A stretch of 64,000 bases of DNA, taken from assembly GCA_900129595.1 (NCBI GenBank), contig FQWG01000013.1:1-64000 (forward strand), in the 5' to 3' direction. The notes below the pieces were generated by a model. The model was not told the DNA's origin. It did not search any database and saw only the letters and a list, made by a program, of their open reading frames with translations. Shown piece after piece: positions 9,903-19,025 of this stretch; within the stretch, counting starts at the first letter, position 1, and each line of letters begins with the position of its first letter. The position numbers and the translations under genes are program-made. Source of the DNA: Flavobacterium frigidimaris (GTDB lineage Bacteria > Bacteroidota > Bacteroidia > Flavobacteriales > Flavobacteriaceae).

Positions 9903-11144
9903 TTACGCATCTGCAAAATCATTGACTTTGGGACGTAGAAAACTAATTTGAACGATTAAAGCAAGCAATACAACTCCGGCCATTAAAGCGAAACCGAAAC
10001 CTAAAGTTCCTGAATCTGCTGATTTTCCCAAGAGAGAAGTAACTAACGCTCCGCAGCCAACACCTGTCATATTGAGGACTCCGTAAGCAGTTGCCCGGTG
10101 TTTAGACGAAACAAACTGACAGATAATGGGCATATTATTGGCATCGAACATTCCGTATCCGATACCAAAACATAAAACAGCTCCAACCACATGAAATAAG
10201 GAATGCCCAAAACCAATCAGCATTAATGCGGGAATCGTTAAACTCAGTCCGATGGCACTGGTATATACTCTTCCTTTTATATTTTTCTGAACCCATTTAT
10301 CAGATAAAATCCCTCCGAAAATAACGCCTATCAAAGACGAGAACGAGATTGTAATAGTGGCTATAGGCCCGGCCTGATCCATTGAAATATTTAAGTTGTC
10401 CGAGAATAGGGTAGGAAGCCAGTTTTTTGTTGCCCAACCCGGTAAACTGATGATGGCGAAATAAAATAAAATCACCCAAAATGAAATATTGGTAAACAAT
10501 AGCGCCAGACCTTTGAAAAGGGAATCTTTTTCGTGGGTTTTATTAAACTCAGGATCAAAAACTTTGGCAGCCACTTTTTTCTCGTATAAAAAGAAAACCA
10601 ACACAATCGAATACACAATTCCGATAATTCCAAAATGATGAAAAGTAGTATGCCATGAAAATCGGGCTGCAATTGTAGCGCCGAAACCTCCTAAAGCTGA
10701 ACCTACATAAAGTCCCGTCATGTGAATACCAATGGCAAGTGATCTGGTTTTTTGCTGATGATAATCGGCGATTAAAGATAAACCTGCAGGAATATACAAG
10801 GCTTCACTCACGCCCATAATGGCACGTAACCAGTAAATCTGGTTGTAGTTGGTGGCATATCCCATCGCATATGTAACCGCAGACCAAACAAATAAACTGC
10901 CAATAATCAACCATTTTCGGTTTAATTTGTCGGCAATAATACCGGAAATTGGGCTCATTAAAGCATAAATCCAAAGGAAAATAGCCATTAAACGTCCAAA
11001 ATTCTCGCCCGATACCAGTTCAGGAATGTCGGCTTCCATAGAAGGTCTCATGGTCGCCAGCATTTGTCTGTCCATATAGTTAAGCAACGCTACAATCCAG
11101 AGTAAGGCTACGACTAACCAGGGATAATATTTAGAGTTTTTCAT
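9903..11144 (-). CDS. nanT: MFS transporter, likely sialic acid permease
   Basis: A 413-residue, 12-segment major facilitator protein. After the first membrane helix it has LNYMDRQMLATMRP, and the loop 2-3 motif reads GIIADKLNRKW, both typical of the anion:cation symporter (ACS) branch that includes sialic acid and hexuronate carriers. It would move free sialic acid across the inner membrane after SusC/SusD uptake. The substrate is assigned from context between nanM and the O-acetylesterase; sequence alone cannot separate neuraminate from hexuronate. A long loop between helices 6 and 7 is usual. Confidence 0.85.
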   Translation of the reverse strand: MKNSKYYPWLVVALLWIVALLNYMDRQMLATMRPSMEADIPELVSGENFGRLMAIFLWIYALMSPISGIIADKLNRKWLIIGSLFVWSAVTYAMGYATNYNQIYWLRAIMGVSEALYIPAGLSLIADYHQQKTRSLAIGIHMTGLYVGSALGGFGATIAARFSWHTTFHHFGIIGIVYSIVLVFFLYEKKVAAKVFDPEFNKTHEKDSLFKGLALLFTNISFWVILFYFAIISLPGWATKNWLPTLFSDNLNISMDQAGPIATITISFSSLIGVIFGGILSDKWVQKNIKGRVYTSAIGLSLTIPALMLIGFGHSLFHVVGAVLCFGIGYGMFDANNMPIICQFVSSKHRATAYGVLNMTGVGCGALVTSLLGKSADSGTLGFGFALMAGVVLLALIVQISFLRPKVNDFADA

Positions 11145-11450
11145 ATTTTGATATGCGTTTAAATTTTTTTGCCACTGATTAAAAAGATTGTTATGATTTT
11201 AATTGGTGGTAATTAGTGTAATTTGTGTTTAATTTTTTTCTCTGTGTCTCATTTTTTGCACGCAGATTAACGCGGATTGAAACAGATTCTATTTTGATTT
11301 TTTGTTTCTCTGCGCTTAATTTTTTTGCTCGCAGATTTGGCAGATTTGGCAGTTTTTTTTTCTGTTTTTTGCCACTCCCAATAGCTATCGGGATAAAAAG
11401 ATTATTAAGATTTTAATTTGTGATAATTTGTGTAATTCGTGTTTAATCTT
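11145..11450. other. Intergenic region with dispersed repeats, no gene seen
   Basis: It holds low-complexity T-rich sequence, the AATTTGTGTTTAATT phrase twice, a GCAGATTTGGCAGATTTGGCAG duplication and a copy of the CACTCCCAATAGCTATCGGGAT repeat at 11373-11394. It separates nanM from the transporter and may allow RNA processing, but no terminator was recognised. Confidence 0.6.
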
Positions 11451-12611
11451 TTATTTAATAGTTCCCAACATAACATCCGGTGTACGGATTCCGGGTTTTA
11501 TTTCTCCATTCGATAAAACTATTTTATCATTCCAGATGGTAGCCGTTGTGGTGACCTGAGCCAGAAAAGGCAATTCGCCAATTTTTGACCATTTATTTGT
11601 GTGTGTGTTGTACAGTAAAATAGCGTTGTAAAAACCTTTGTGTGTTGTGTTTAAAGTATTTTTTTCGGCGATAAGTTTTGATTTTTCTTCTTCAGATGCA
11701 GCTTTTGCGATTTGGGACAAAAAGGTTTCTATTTTATGAAAAGTCGTTCCGTTATCTCCGCCAAGAATTAAAATAGATTCTTTTCCTACGGCAACTCCGG
11801 CGCCTGCTGAAAAATTAGTCGTTTCTTTTCCGTCAGAGATATTGGCTTTTGTTTCCCAGGTTTGTTTTTTCAGATCGAAAGCCAAAGTGGTGTTGCGCAA
11901 ATCACTTATTCCTGAAGGTGTTTTGGTTCTTCCGCCGATAACATAAATTGTATTATTTTGAATTACTGCAACTGAATTCGCTAAAGCAAAAGGCAGTTTG
12001 GTCAACGATTTCCATTCCGGTTTTTCGGCATTCAAATCAATACTAAAAACTAAATCAGAGGATTGTTTTGCCTCGTCTCCGCCAATCGCGTAAAGAATAT
12101 TCCCTGAATGTGTAAGTGCCATGTTGGTAATCGCTAACGGAAAATCCGGTAATGATTTTGTTTCCACTTCATTTTTATCGGCATTCCAATTTAGGATATA
12201 GGCTTTGTTCGAAAGTCCGTTTTCATTTTCTCCGCCTACATAAACGATTCCTTTATTTGTGCTTGTATTTCCGGGATATGCAATAGGTTGCGGTAATGTA
12301 GTTGCCACTTTTTTGTTCCAATGAAAATCATCTCCCGTTTTTTCTAAAACATGAATTTCATCTGAATAATGCTTTTTTCCTCCTTCCCAAGGCATTTTGT
12401 CCTGAAAATTAGCGCCTCCGGCAACAATCAAAACAGCATTGCTTACTCCGTTTATCGGACCGGCAAAACCCAATGAAAGACTTCCGTCAGCATTTTGCAG
12501 TTGGGCTGCTTTTTTCCATTCGATATTTGTAATTTTTGTTTTTTGCGAAAAACCAACAGTTGCGGACATAATAAAAATAGTAAGGATTAAAGGAAAAAAA
12601 GAATTATTCAT
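11451..12611 (-). CDS. nanM: Kelch-repeat N-acetylneuraminate mutarotase/epimerase NanM
   Basis: A 386-residue periplasmic protein with a signal peptide (MNNSFFPLILTIFIMSATVGFS). The body is a six-bladed Kelch propeller with repeated VYVGG, YAIGG, YVIGG and LILGG strands. NanM speeds alpha to beta anomer conversion of sialic acid released by sialidase, giving the lyase its preferred form. Family members are about 370 residues, so this one is full length. It lies 30 bases after nanA. A charged helix (SQIAKAASEEEKSK) inserted in the fifth blade is as in other NanM proteins. Confidence 0.9.
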   Translation of the reverse strand: MNNSFFPLILTIFIMSATVGFSQKTKITNIEWKKAAQLQNADGSLSLGFAGPINGVSNAVLIVAGGANFQDKMPWEGGKKHYSDEIHVLEKTGDDFHWNKKVATTLPQPIAYPGNTSTNKGIVYVGGENENGLSNKAYILNWNADKNEVETKSLPDFPLAITNMALTHSGNILYAIGGDEAKQSSDLVFSIDLNAEKPEWKSLTKLPFALANSVAVIQNNTIYVIGGRTKTPSGISDLRNTTLAFDLKKQTWETKANISDGKETTNFSAGAGVAVGKESILILGGDNGTTFHKIETFLSQIAKAASEEEKSKLIAEKNTLNTTHKGFYNAILLYNTHTNKWSKIGELPFLAQVTTTATIWNDKIVLSNGEIKPGIRTPDVMLGTIK

Positions 12612-12641
12612 ATGGGTTTGTTTTAGAGAAAACGAACGGAT

Positions 12642-13562
12642 TTATTTGGATTTGAAAGTATCGAAATCTAAACCTGCAACATCTTTTTTGAATAATTCAA
12701 ATTGCTCGGCGCTCATGTTTTTTACCGGCAGTCTAAACTCTCCTAAATTATGACCCACTAATTTCATATACGCTTTCCCAACGGAGATTCCGCCATATTT
12801 TCCTAAGAAACGAATCATATCAATTGATTTTTGCTGAAGCTTACGCGCTGTGACCAAATCATTATTGTTGAAAGCATCAATCAGATCATAATACAACGGA
12901 GCCGCATAATTGAAAGTACTTCCAACCGCACCTTTTGCACCAAGAACCAAAGCTGATAACATGTTTTCGTCACGTCCCCAAAGCATATCAAATTTTCCGT
13001 TTTCGTAACTCATGCAACTTTGGAAATCCATAAAATCTTCGTGTGTGTATTTTACTCCGGCAAAGTTTGGAAGTTTATTATCTAAAGCCCTAACCAAATC
13101 GTACATTGCTACATTTACGCCTGTCAATACCGGAATGTGATAATAATAAAAGGGCATATTGGGAACGCTTTCTCCTACTTTAATACAGATTTCAGCAAGT
13201 GTATCCACATTGTTTGGTTTGAAATAAAATGCTCCGGTTAAAGAAACAGCATACAATCCAATTTCGTAAGCATGTTGGGCAAGATCAATACAATCTGCCA
13301 GACAAGTTCCCCCAAGGAAAACCATTACTTTAAAATCGGCATCATGGTTTGAGCAGTCTGCCCAGGCTTGCGCTACGGCTTTTTTCTCTTCTAAAGTGAT
13401 CGAAACTCCTTCTCCGGTTGATCCGTTGATAAAAGCTCCGGTGATTCCGTTTCTTTTTAGAAATGCATAATAAGGCGGAATCAGGCTTACGTCTAATTTT
13501 CCGTTGCTGTCAAAAGGGGTGAAAGGAGCAGAAATAAGACCTTGTAAATGTTCAATTTTCAT
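12642..13562 (-). CDS. nanA: N-acetylneuraminate lyase NanA
   Basis: A 306-residue class I aldolase of the dihydrodipicolinate synthase/NAL superfamily. It cleaves N-acetylneuraminate to ManNAc and pyruvate in the cytoplasm. Seen: the carboxylate-binding GSTGE at 47-51, Tyr141 before HIP as in the NAL catalytic YxIP motif, and the Schiff-base Lys171 in GVKYTHEDF. YTHED after the lysine favours lyase over dihydrodipicolinate synthase. It is preceded by nanU-like susD and followed by nanM, so it is the first cytoplasmic enzyme of the operon. Confidence 0.95.
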   Translation of the reverse strand: MKIEHLQGLISAPFTPFDSNGKLDVSLIPPYYAFLKRNGITGAFINGSTGEGVSITLEEKKAVAQAWADCSNHDADFKVMVFLGGTCLADCIDLAQHAYEIGLYAVSLTGAFYFKPNNVDTLAEICIKVGESVPNMPFYYYHIPVLTGVNVAMYDLVRALDNKLPNFAGVKYTHEDFMDFQSCMSYENGKFDMLWGRDENMLSALVLGAKGAVGSTFNYAAPLYYDLIDAFNNNDLVTARKLQQKSIDMIRFLGKYGGISVGKAYMKLVGHNLGEFRLPVKNMSAEQFELFKKDVAGLDFDTFKSK

Positions 13563-13642
13563 GGGTGTGTTTTTTTGTTGTTTGTGTATTTTATAATTAG
13601 ACTGAGAACTTGGAAATTCCCAGTCTAATTTTTTAATTGTAC

Positions 13643-15103
13643 TTATTTACTAAGCGGATTTTGAACAATTTTTGGATTGAAATTGATTGTGTTCTGAGAG
13701 ATCGGAAACAAAACTTCTTTTCCTGCTGTCATCGATGGCACTAAGCTTGTTTTATTGAAACGTACCAAATCCCACCACGCTTTTCCTTCAAAAGCCAATT
13801 CTTTTAAGCGTTCATTTAAAATTACATTGTCATTATTTGCCGGAGAATCATTGGTGAAAGAAGCCGTAATGTCTGCTCTTTTCATAACCAGATTCATTTC
13901 GGTACTTGGATCTTGTCCTAAAGCATTTTTGATTTCGGCTTTCATCAATAAAATATCTGCCCAACGGTAAATGATAATATCGCTTACAAATCGTCTCAGT
14001 GTTCCGTCAACCGTTCCGTTGTATTTTACCATACCTGTTACTACAGGAACTGGTCCGTTGTATAAAGTCAGGTAAGTTGCAGCTTTTCTGGTATCTGTCG
14101 CAGCAAAGTTGAATCTTGTAATATCAGGCTGCACTCTTGAGATTCCGGCATTACCGGCACCTGTTCCTAATGTTCCAAAAGTTGCCGTTGCCGTTGCAGA
14201 GGATAATGGTGCAAAATCACTTGGCCCCACAAACATAAACTGATTCCAGTTGTCTAATAAATTTGATGGTAAATCTGCCAATGAATAACGTACGGCAAAA
14301 ACTACCTCAGCATTTCCTTTTTTATCGTACGCAAAAACATCTTTAAAGTTAGGCAATAAAGTTGGAGTTCCGATTGCATCAATAGCAATTAAAGCGGTGT
14401 TTAAATCTGCTGTTCCTCCACCCAATTGTTTGGCTGTCCATAAATTGACATCGGCTTTTAGAGCATAAATTGACGGAAGCGATAATTGCGTTTTATTGTT
14501 TGTAGCATCTGGGAAACTGGCAATCGCTGCATCAATATCTTTTTTGATAAAAGTAAAGGTTTCTTCGATACTGTTACGCGGAATAATGTATTGCGACTGA
14601 TTGGTGTTTTCAGTTGGATCTGTTACAATTGGTACACCTCCCCAGGAACGCGCCATGATAAAATAACATAAAGCACGCATCGAATACGCTTGTGCAATAT
14701 ATCTTTTTTGCTCGTTTACAGTCGTTGGACTGAACTGAATTTTAGGAACATACTTTAGAACTAAGTTTGCCGAGTGAATTACGGTATATAAACCCGCCCA
14801 GTCTACGTCGATATTTTGCGGCGTAAGCAGGTTGTTGTAATAGTTGGCTAAAGTCAATGGAGACTGAACTCCGCCTGTTATTTCGGCACTTCTTGCTCCT
14901 CCCAATAAATAATAATTCTGTTGGGTCTGGATTCTAAAGTTCACATACATTCCGTTTACACCAGCTTTGGCGTCATCTTCTGTTTTCCAAAAACTATCAG
15001 ATGTAATAACACTATCAGATGTTAGCTCTAAATCGTCCTGACAGGAGTTGAAGAAAGACAGCGTAGTGAAAAGTAGTGTGTATAGAAGAAATTTCTTTTT
15101 CAT
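13643..15103 (-). CDS. nanU: SusD/RagB-family surface glycan-binding lipoprotein (NanU-like)
   Basis: A 486-residue lipoprotein: a short signal ends FFNSC, with Cys21 as the likely acylated residue followed by acidic residues (QDDLELTSD), consistent with surface display. SusD features include the FWKTEDDAKAGVNGMY segment, TPR helices around 110-190, and the C-terminal RLKELAFEGKAWWDLVRF signature. It pairs with the adjacent SusC gene (17-base gap) and, from context, binds sialic acid or sialoglycans at the porin mouth as NanU does in Tannerella and Bacteroides. Confidence 0.92.
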   Translation of the reverse strand: MKKKFLLYTLLFTTLSFFNSCQDDLELTSDSVITSDSFWKTEDDAKAGVNGMYVNFRIQTQQNYYLLGGARSAEITGGVQSPLTLANYYNNLLTPQNIDVDWAGLYTVIHSANLVLKYVPKIQFSPTTVNEQKRYIAQAYSMRALCYFIMARSWGGVPIVTDPTENTNQSQYIIPRNSIEETFTFIKKDIDAAIASFPDATNNKTQLSLPSIYALKADVNLWTAKQLGGGTADLNTALIAIDAIGTPTLLPNFKDVFAYDKKGNAEVVFAVRYSLADLPSNLLDNWNQFMFVGPSDFAPLSSATATATFGTLGTGAGNAGISRVQPDITRFNFAATDTRKAATYLTLYNGPVPVVTGMVKYNGTVDGTLRRFVSDIIIYRWADILLMKAEIKNALGQDPSTEMNLVMKRADITASFTNDSPANNDNVILNERLKELAFEGKAWWDLVRFNKTSLVPSMTAGKEVLFPISQNTINFNPKIVQNPLSK

Positions 15104-15120
15104 GATTTTATTATTAAAAT

Positions 15121-18100
15121 TTACAAACTGATATTTAAACCAAGGATAATATTTCTGGGAACAGGATATGTACCTGTAGATCCTGCTGCACTTAATCCTA
15201 AACTTGATCCTCCGTCGATACCTTGTACTTCAGGGCTTAATCCTTTGTATTTTGTGAAGTAGTATAAGTTGCTTCCCGTTACATACATACGAAGTGAGGT
15301 TAACCTGGCTTTTTCAACCCAGTTTTTTGGAAACGTATAGGCGAATGTAATTTCTCTGATACATAAATAATCTCCACTTTCGTAATAACGGCTGTTTCCT
15401 TGAAACATATTCGTGTTGTAAGCAGCTCCACTGGCTTCTGATCTGAACAAGTTGTTTTGGTTCGTTTGATCTGCCCAACGGTAACGAGGTACATCTGTAA
15501 TGTCTCCTTCTTTTTGCCATGATTGTGCACTTTCTGCCAATAATCCGTAGTTACCCTGAAACTGACCTAAGAAACGTGCTCTTGCTTCGTTGTAAATTGT
15601 AGCTCCTAATGAATAATCTGTTCGTACCGTTAAAGAGAATCCTTTGTATGAGGTATCAAAATTGAATCCTCCTACGAATGTTGGGAACATATTTCCCATA
15701 TATTTTCTGTCTCTGCTGTCGATGACACCATTGTTATCCGTGTCTTCGAATACAGCATCTCCGGCGAATTTTTTACCTTCAGGATTCCCACCATTTGCAG
15801 CCGTTTTGGTTACATAAGTATCGTGAACTTTCAGGTTGTAGGCATCTGCTTCTGCCTGAGTAGAAAGAATGTACAATTGGTTGTGTGCATAGAAATTTCC
15901 AATTTTTTGTCCTTCCTGTAAACCTCCGACGTATTGATAAGTACCACTTTTTTGATCGAAAATCTCTGTTCCGCCAATTCTGTTATTTAAATTTCCATTA
16001 GATGGAAGTTTTTCAATCGTGTTGGTGTTATGAGAAACGTTTGCCCCAATATTAATTTTCCAGTCATTTTTGTTGTAAATATTGGCTTGTACTTCTAATT
16101 CGAAACCTTTACTTCTTAATCCTCCAAGATTCGTTAAAACTGTAGAGAAACCACTGTTTGATGGTAAAGTCAGATTCGTTAATAAATCAGACGTTAGTTT
16201 GTTATAGAAATCTCCAATAATTCTGATTCTGTCTTCGTTGAAACCTAAATCGAAACCACCATTTACAGTTTCAGATTGTTCCCATTTTAATCCCGGATTG
16301 GCAATTTGTGAGTTGATAATTGCCGATTGTCCGTTGTAACTATTAGGCAAACCATTGGTTGAACCGGAATATAATCCGCCAGCCTGGAAATCACCTAAAG
16401 TTCCTAAGTTACCATTTACACCATAACTTCCGCGAAGTTTAAGCGAAGAAACAAATTTTGGCATTGCAGTTTCCCAGAATTTTTCTTCCTGTATGTTCCA
16501 TCCCGCAGAAATCCCCGGAAAGAAACCGTATCTGTTGTCAGGTCCTAAACTTGATGAACCATCATAACGGAAAGACGCCGTAGCAAAATACCTGTTTTTG
16601 TAATCGTAATTTAAACGCCCGAAAACACTGTTTAAAACCAATTTGGTGTTGTTGCTGTAAACAGAAACCGGGATTGGAGAAGAGTCTAAGGTCTGCGCCA
16701 AATCTGACGGGCTTCCTTTTCCTGATGCGTTGAAAGATTTTATCGTTCTGTCGTATTTAGAAGCTCCTAATTTAGCATCAAAATCACCAATATTATCCCA
16801 TGCTTTTTTATAGGCAAAAACTCCCTCGTATTGTACTTGTGAAATTTGATTGCTCAGTCTTGTTGCTGTACGCGTATTGTCTACCAAACCACTGCTTCCG
16901 CTTAAGAACGCCTGTTGAAAAGTGTTGTCATTTTCGTTTTCACTGTAAAGAGAAAGAGAAGGAGTGAAGGTAAAATCTTTGGCTAGTTTTAATTCACCAT
17001 CTACGCCCATCTGCAACTTGTTATTTTCGTTGATCCCTTTCACTTTCCCCATTTGATACAATGGATTTCCGTTAATATTGTTCTGACCCGGAGCCAGTGT
17101 TCCGTCTTCAAGATATAATTTTGTAGTAGGGGAGTTTCCTAAATAGCGGTTGAAAACTACGCTATTTGCTACTACCTGATTGTTGCTTGATTTAGAAAAT
17201 AATACACGGCCATTTACGGTAAAGTTGTCTGCAACTTTTAAGGAAGCATTTAATTTTCCTGTAAATCTTTGATAACCTGTGAAGATCGTAATACCATCAC
17301 CTTTTAGATAACCTAAACTCAAATCAAAAACTCCTGTATCGTTTCCTCCGCTGATACCAAGGTTATGACTTTGTGTAAGAGCACTTTGAAATAATATGTC
17401 ATTCCAATCCGTGCTTTTGTACATAATAGTACTGTTAGGATTTAACGGATCCTGTAGTTCCTGCCATCCCTTTGCCTGTAATTGACCAATAGTATCCGGC
17501 GTTAAATTTGATTTTAATAAAGTAGCAAACGGCGTATTATTTTGAAGGTTGTTTCCTGTACCGGCAGGAGTTGCGCCGGTTAACTGACCCAGTCTTGCGA
17601 TACCTGTAGTGGTAGAAAGTCCGGCAAGTTCTGCGGCGTTATAAATACCCTGGCGTTGAAATTTGATATAATCCCCACCGTCCATGAAATCGTATTTTTT
17701 GCCAATTCGGCTACTTTGAGTAGAGACGTTATATGTCACTTTCATTTTACCTGATTTACCTGTATTGGTGGTAATGATAATTACACCGTTTGATGCACGG
17801 GCTCCGTAGATAGAAGTCGCAGCAGCATCTTTAAGCACCTGAAGCGACGCAATATCAAAAGAGTTGATATCATCAATCTGCGTACGAATAACACCATCGA
17901 CTATATATAAAGGTGTAGCACCTGCAGGATTATCGATAGAAGTACCTCCACGAACCAAAATGTTTGAAGCTTTTCCGGGTTGACCAGATGATGTTTTTAC
18001 CACCAAACCGGTTACGTTACCCTGCAAAGATTGTGTTACGTTTGAATAAGGTACATTTTCTAATACTTTTTTGTCCAGTTTAGAAACGGCAGTACTTAAA

Positions 18101-18555
18101 GTTCTTCGGTTTTGAGAACCATATCCTACTACAATAACCTCATTCATTTGTTGTCCTATTTCTTTTAGGACAATATTAAGTGGCGCAGTACCAATAGCTA
18201 CTTCCTGTTCCTGAAGTCCAATATAAGAAACGATCAGAGTAGTGGCATTATCCGGTACTTCAATAGAAAATTTTCCGTCAAAATCAGTTTGAGCGCTAAA
18301 GTTAGTCCCTTTGGCAACAATGTTTACACCCGGTAAAGCTTCTCCTTTTTCATTGGTAACTGTTCCGGTAATTTTCTTTTGAACAAGAGCATTTCTTTTT
18401 ACATTTTTATCTGTAAATACGGTACTTTTTTCTGTTTTTGCAGAAGCTAACTGCATGGTAAAAACTAAAAGCAACGCAGATGTCAGTTTTATAACTTTTA
18501 CGTGTTTAGGAGTAAGCCTACAATTTTTAGGTTTACTTTTAGGCAATAATTTCAT
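15121..18555 (-). CDS. nanO: SusC/RagA TonB-linked outer-membrane transporter (NanO-like)
   Basis: A 1144-residue TonB-dependent porin. After a long basic start and signal peptide (hydrophobic SALLLVFTMQLASA), a carboxypeptidase-regulatory-like domain (about 60-135, ITGTVTNEKGEALPGVNI) precedes the plug (NEVIVVGYGSQNRRTLSTAVS, then LYIVDGVI and GARASNGVIIITT). A 22-strand barrel ends in an aromatic-poor LGLNISL. No STN domain is present, so signalling through an anti-sigma factor is not expected, in contrast to the SusC at 22778-26167. It forms the uptake pore with the next gene. Regulation is likely by the ROK protein at 19026-20258. Confidence 0.93.
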   Translation of the reverse strand: MKLLPKSKPKNCRLTPKHVKVIKLTSALLLVFTMQLASAKTEKSTVFTDKNVKRNALVQKKITGTVTNEKGEALPGVNIVAKGTNFSAQTDFDGKFSIEVPDNATTLIVSYIGLQEQEVAIGTAPLNIVLKEIGQQMNEVIVVGYGSQNRRTLSTAVSKLDKKVLENVPYSNVTQSLQGNVTGLVVKTSSGQPGKASNILVRGGTSIDNPAGATPLYIVDGVIRTQIDDINSFDIASLQVLKDAAATSIYGARASNGVIIITTNTGKSGKMKVTYNVSTQSSRIGKKYDFMDGGDYIKFQRQGIYNAAELAGLSTTTGIARLGQLTGATPAGTGNNLQNNTPFATLLKSNLTPDTIGQLQAKGWQELQDPLNPNSTIMYKSTDWNDILFQSALTQSHNLGISGGNDTGVFDLSLGYLKGDGITIFTGYQRFTGKLNASLKVADNFTVNGRVLFSKSSNNQVVANSVVFNRYLGNSPTTKLYLEDGTLAPGQNNINGNPLYQMGKVKGINENNKLQMGVDGELKLAKDFTFTPSLSLYSENENDNTFQQAFLSGSSGLVDNTRTATRLSNQISQVQYEGVFAYKKAWDNIGDFDAKLGASKYDRTIKSFNASGKGSPSDLAQTLDSSPIPVSVYSNNTKLVLNSVFGRLNYDYKNRYFATASFRYDGSSSLGPDNRYGFFPGISAGWNIQEEKFWETAMPKFVSSLKLRGSYGVNGNLGTLGDFQAGGLYSGSTNGLPNSYNGQSAIINSQIANPGLKWEQSETVNGGFDLGFNEDRIRIIGDFYNKLTSDLLTNLTLPSNSGFSTVLTNLGGLRSKGFELEVQANIYNKNDWKINIGANVSHNTNTIEKLPSNGNLNNRIGGTEIFDQKSGTYQYVGGLQEGQKIGNFYAHNQLYILSTQAEADAYNLKVHDTYVTKTAANGGNPEGKKFAGDAVFEDTDNNGVIDSRDRKYMGNMFPTFVGGFNFDTSYKGFSLTVRTDYSLGATIYNEARARFLGQFQGNYGLLAESAQSWQKEGDITDVPRYRWADQTNQNNLFRSEASGAAYNTNMFQGNSRYYESGDYLCIREITFAYTFPKNWVEKARLTSLRMYVTGSNLYYFTKYKGLSPEVQGIDGGSSLGLSAAGSTGTYPVPRNIILGLNISL

Positions 18556-18562
18556 ACTTTTG
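18555..18562 (+). promoter_or_regulatory. TACTTTTG -7 box candidate, antisense to the susC start
   Basis: An exact TAnnTTTG match on the plus strand, directed away from the minus-strand susC gene and toward the plus-strand terminator at 18638-18673. No clear -33 TTG was seen, so this is weak by itself. Confidence 0.35.
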
Positions 18563-18619
18563 TAATGGTTTGGTTAATAATAACTTTGTTAAAGGTCTGT
18601 TATCTATTTCCTAATCATT

Positions 18620-18673
18620 GTTCCTTTTAGAGGAACCAGCCAGCAATGTTTCCAGCATTCGCTGGCTTTTTTA
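18620..18673 (+). terminator. Tandem hairpins ending in a U-run on the plus strand
   Basis: The first hairpin is GTTCCT/AGGAAC (18620-18636). The second is AGCCAGCAATG/CATTCGCTGGCT (18638-18667, one bulge), followed at once by TTTTTT. It has intrinsic terminator form for plus-strand RNA, yet no plus-strand gene precedes it. On the minus strand it lies in the 5' leader of the susC gene. Possible readings are the end of a short antisense RNA or a leader structure. The rest of the gap to 19025 is AT-rich with no gene seen. Confidence 0.6.
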
Positions 18674-19025
18674 TGATTAAAAAATAAATATTTTATGCAA
18701 TGGTTTGTGTTGTCGTTTTTAATTTCCCTTTTTTATTAAGACGGTTCTTTCTCAATAAATATTTTATTTTTTGACTTTTCTAAAATTTGATTAAAAATAA
18801 ATTGATTCTCTTTTGCTAAAAATGAAATTCCATAATTACAGATAATTTAAACACCTATGTTTTATTTCTGTGATCATTTAACAAACAAAATTCATTATCT
18901 GAATAAATGTTATGATAATCTTATGAATAAATTAATTTATTATTATGAAGTAAAGATATAAAATATTTTAATATAACAAGTTTAGTTATTAAAATATTTT
19001 AATAATTAAAAAGTAGTTGAGAAAT

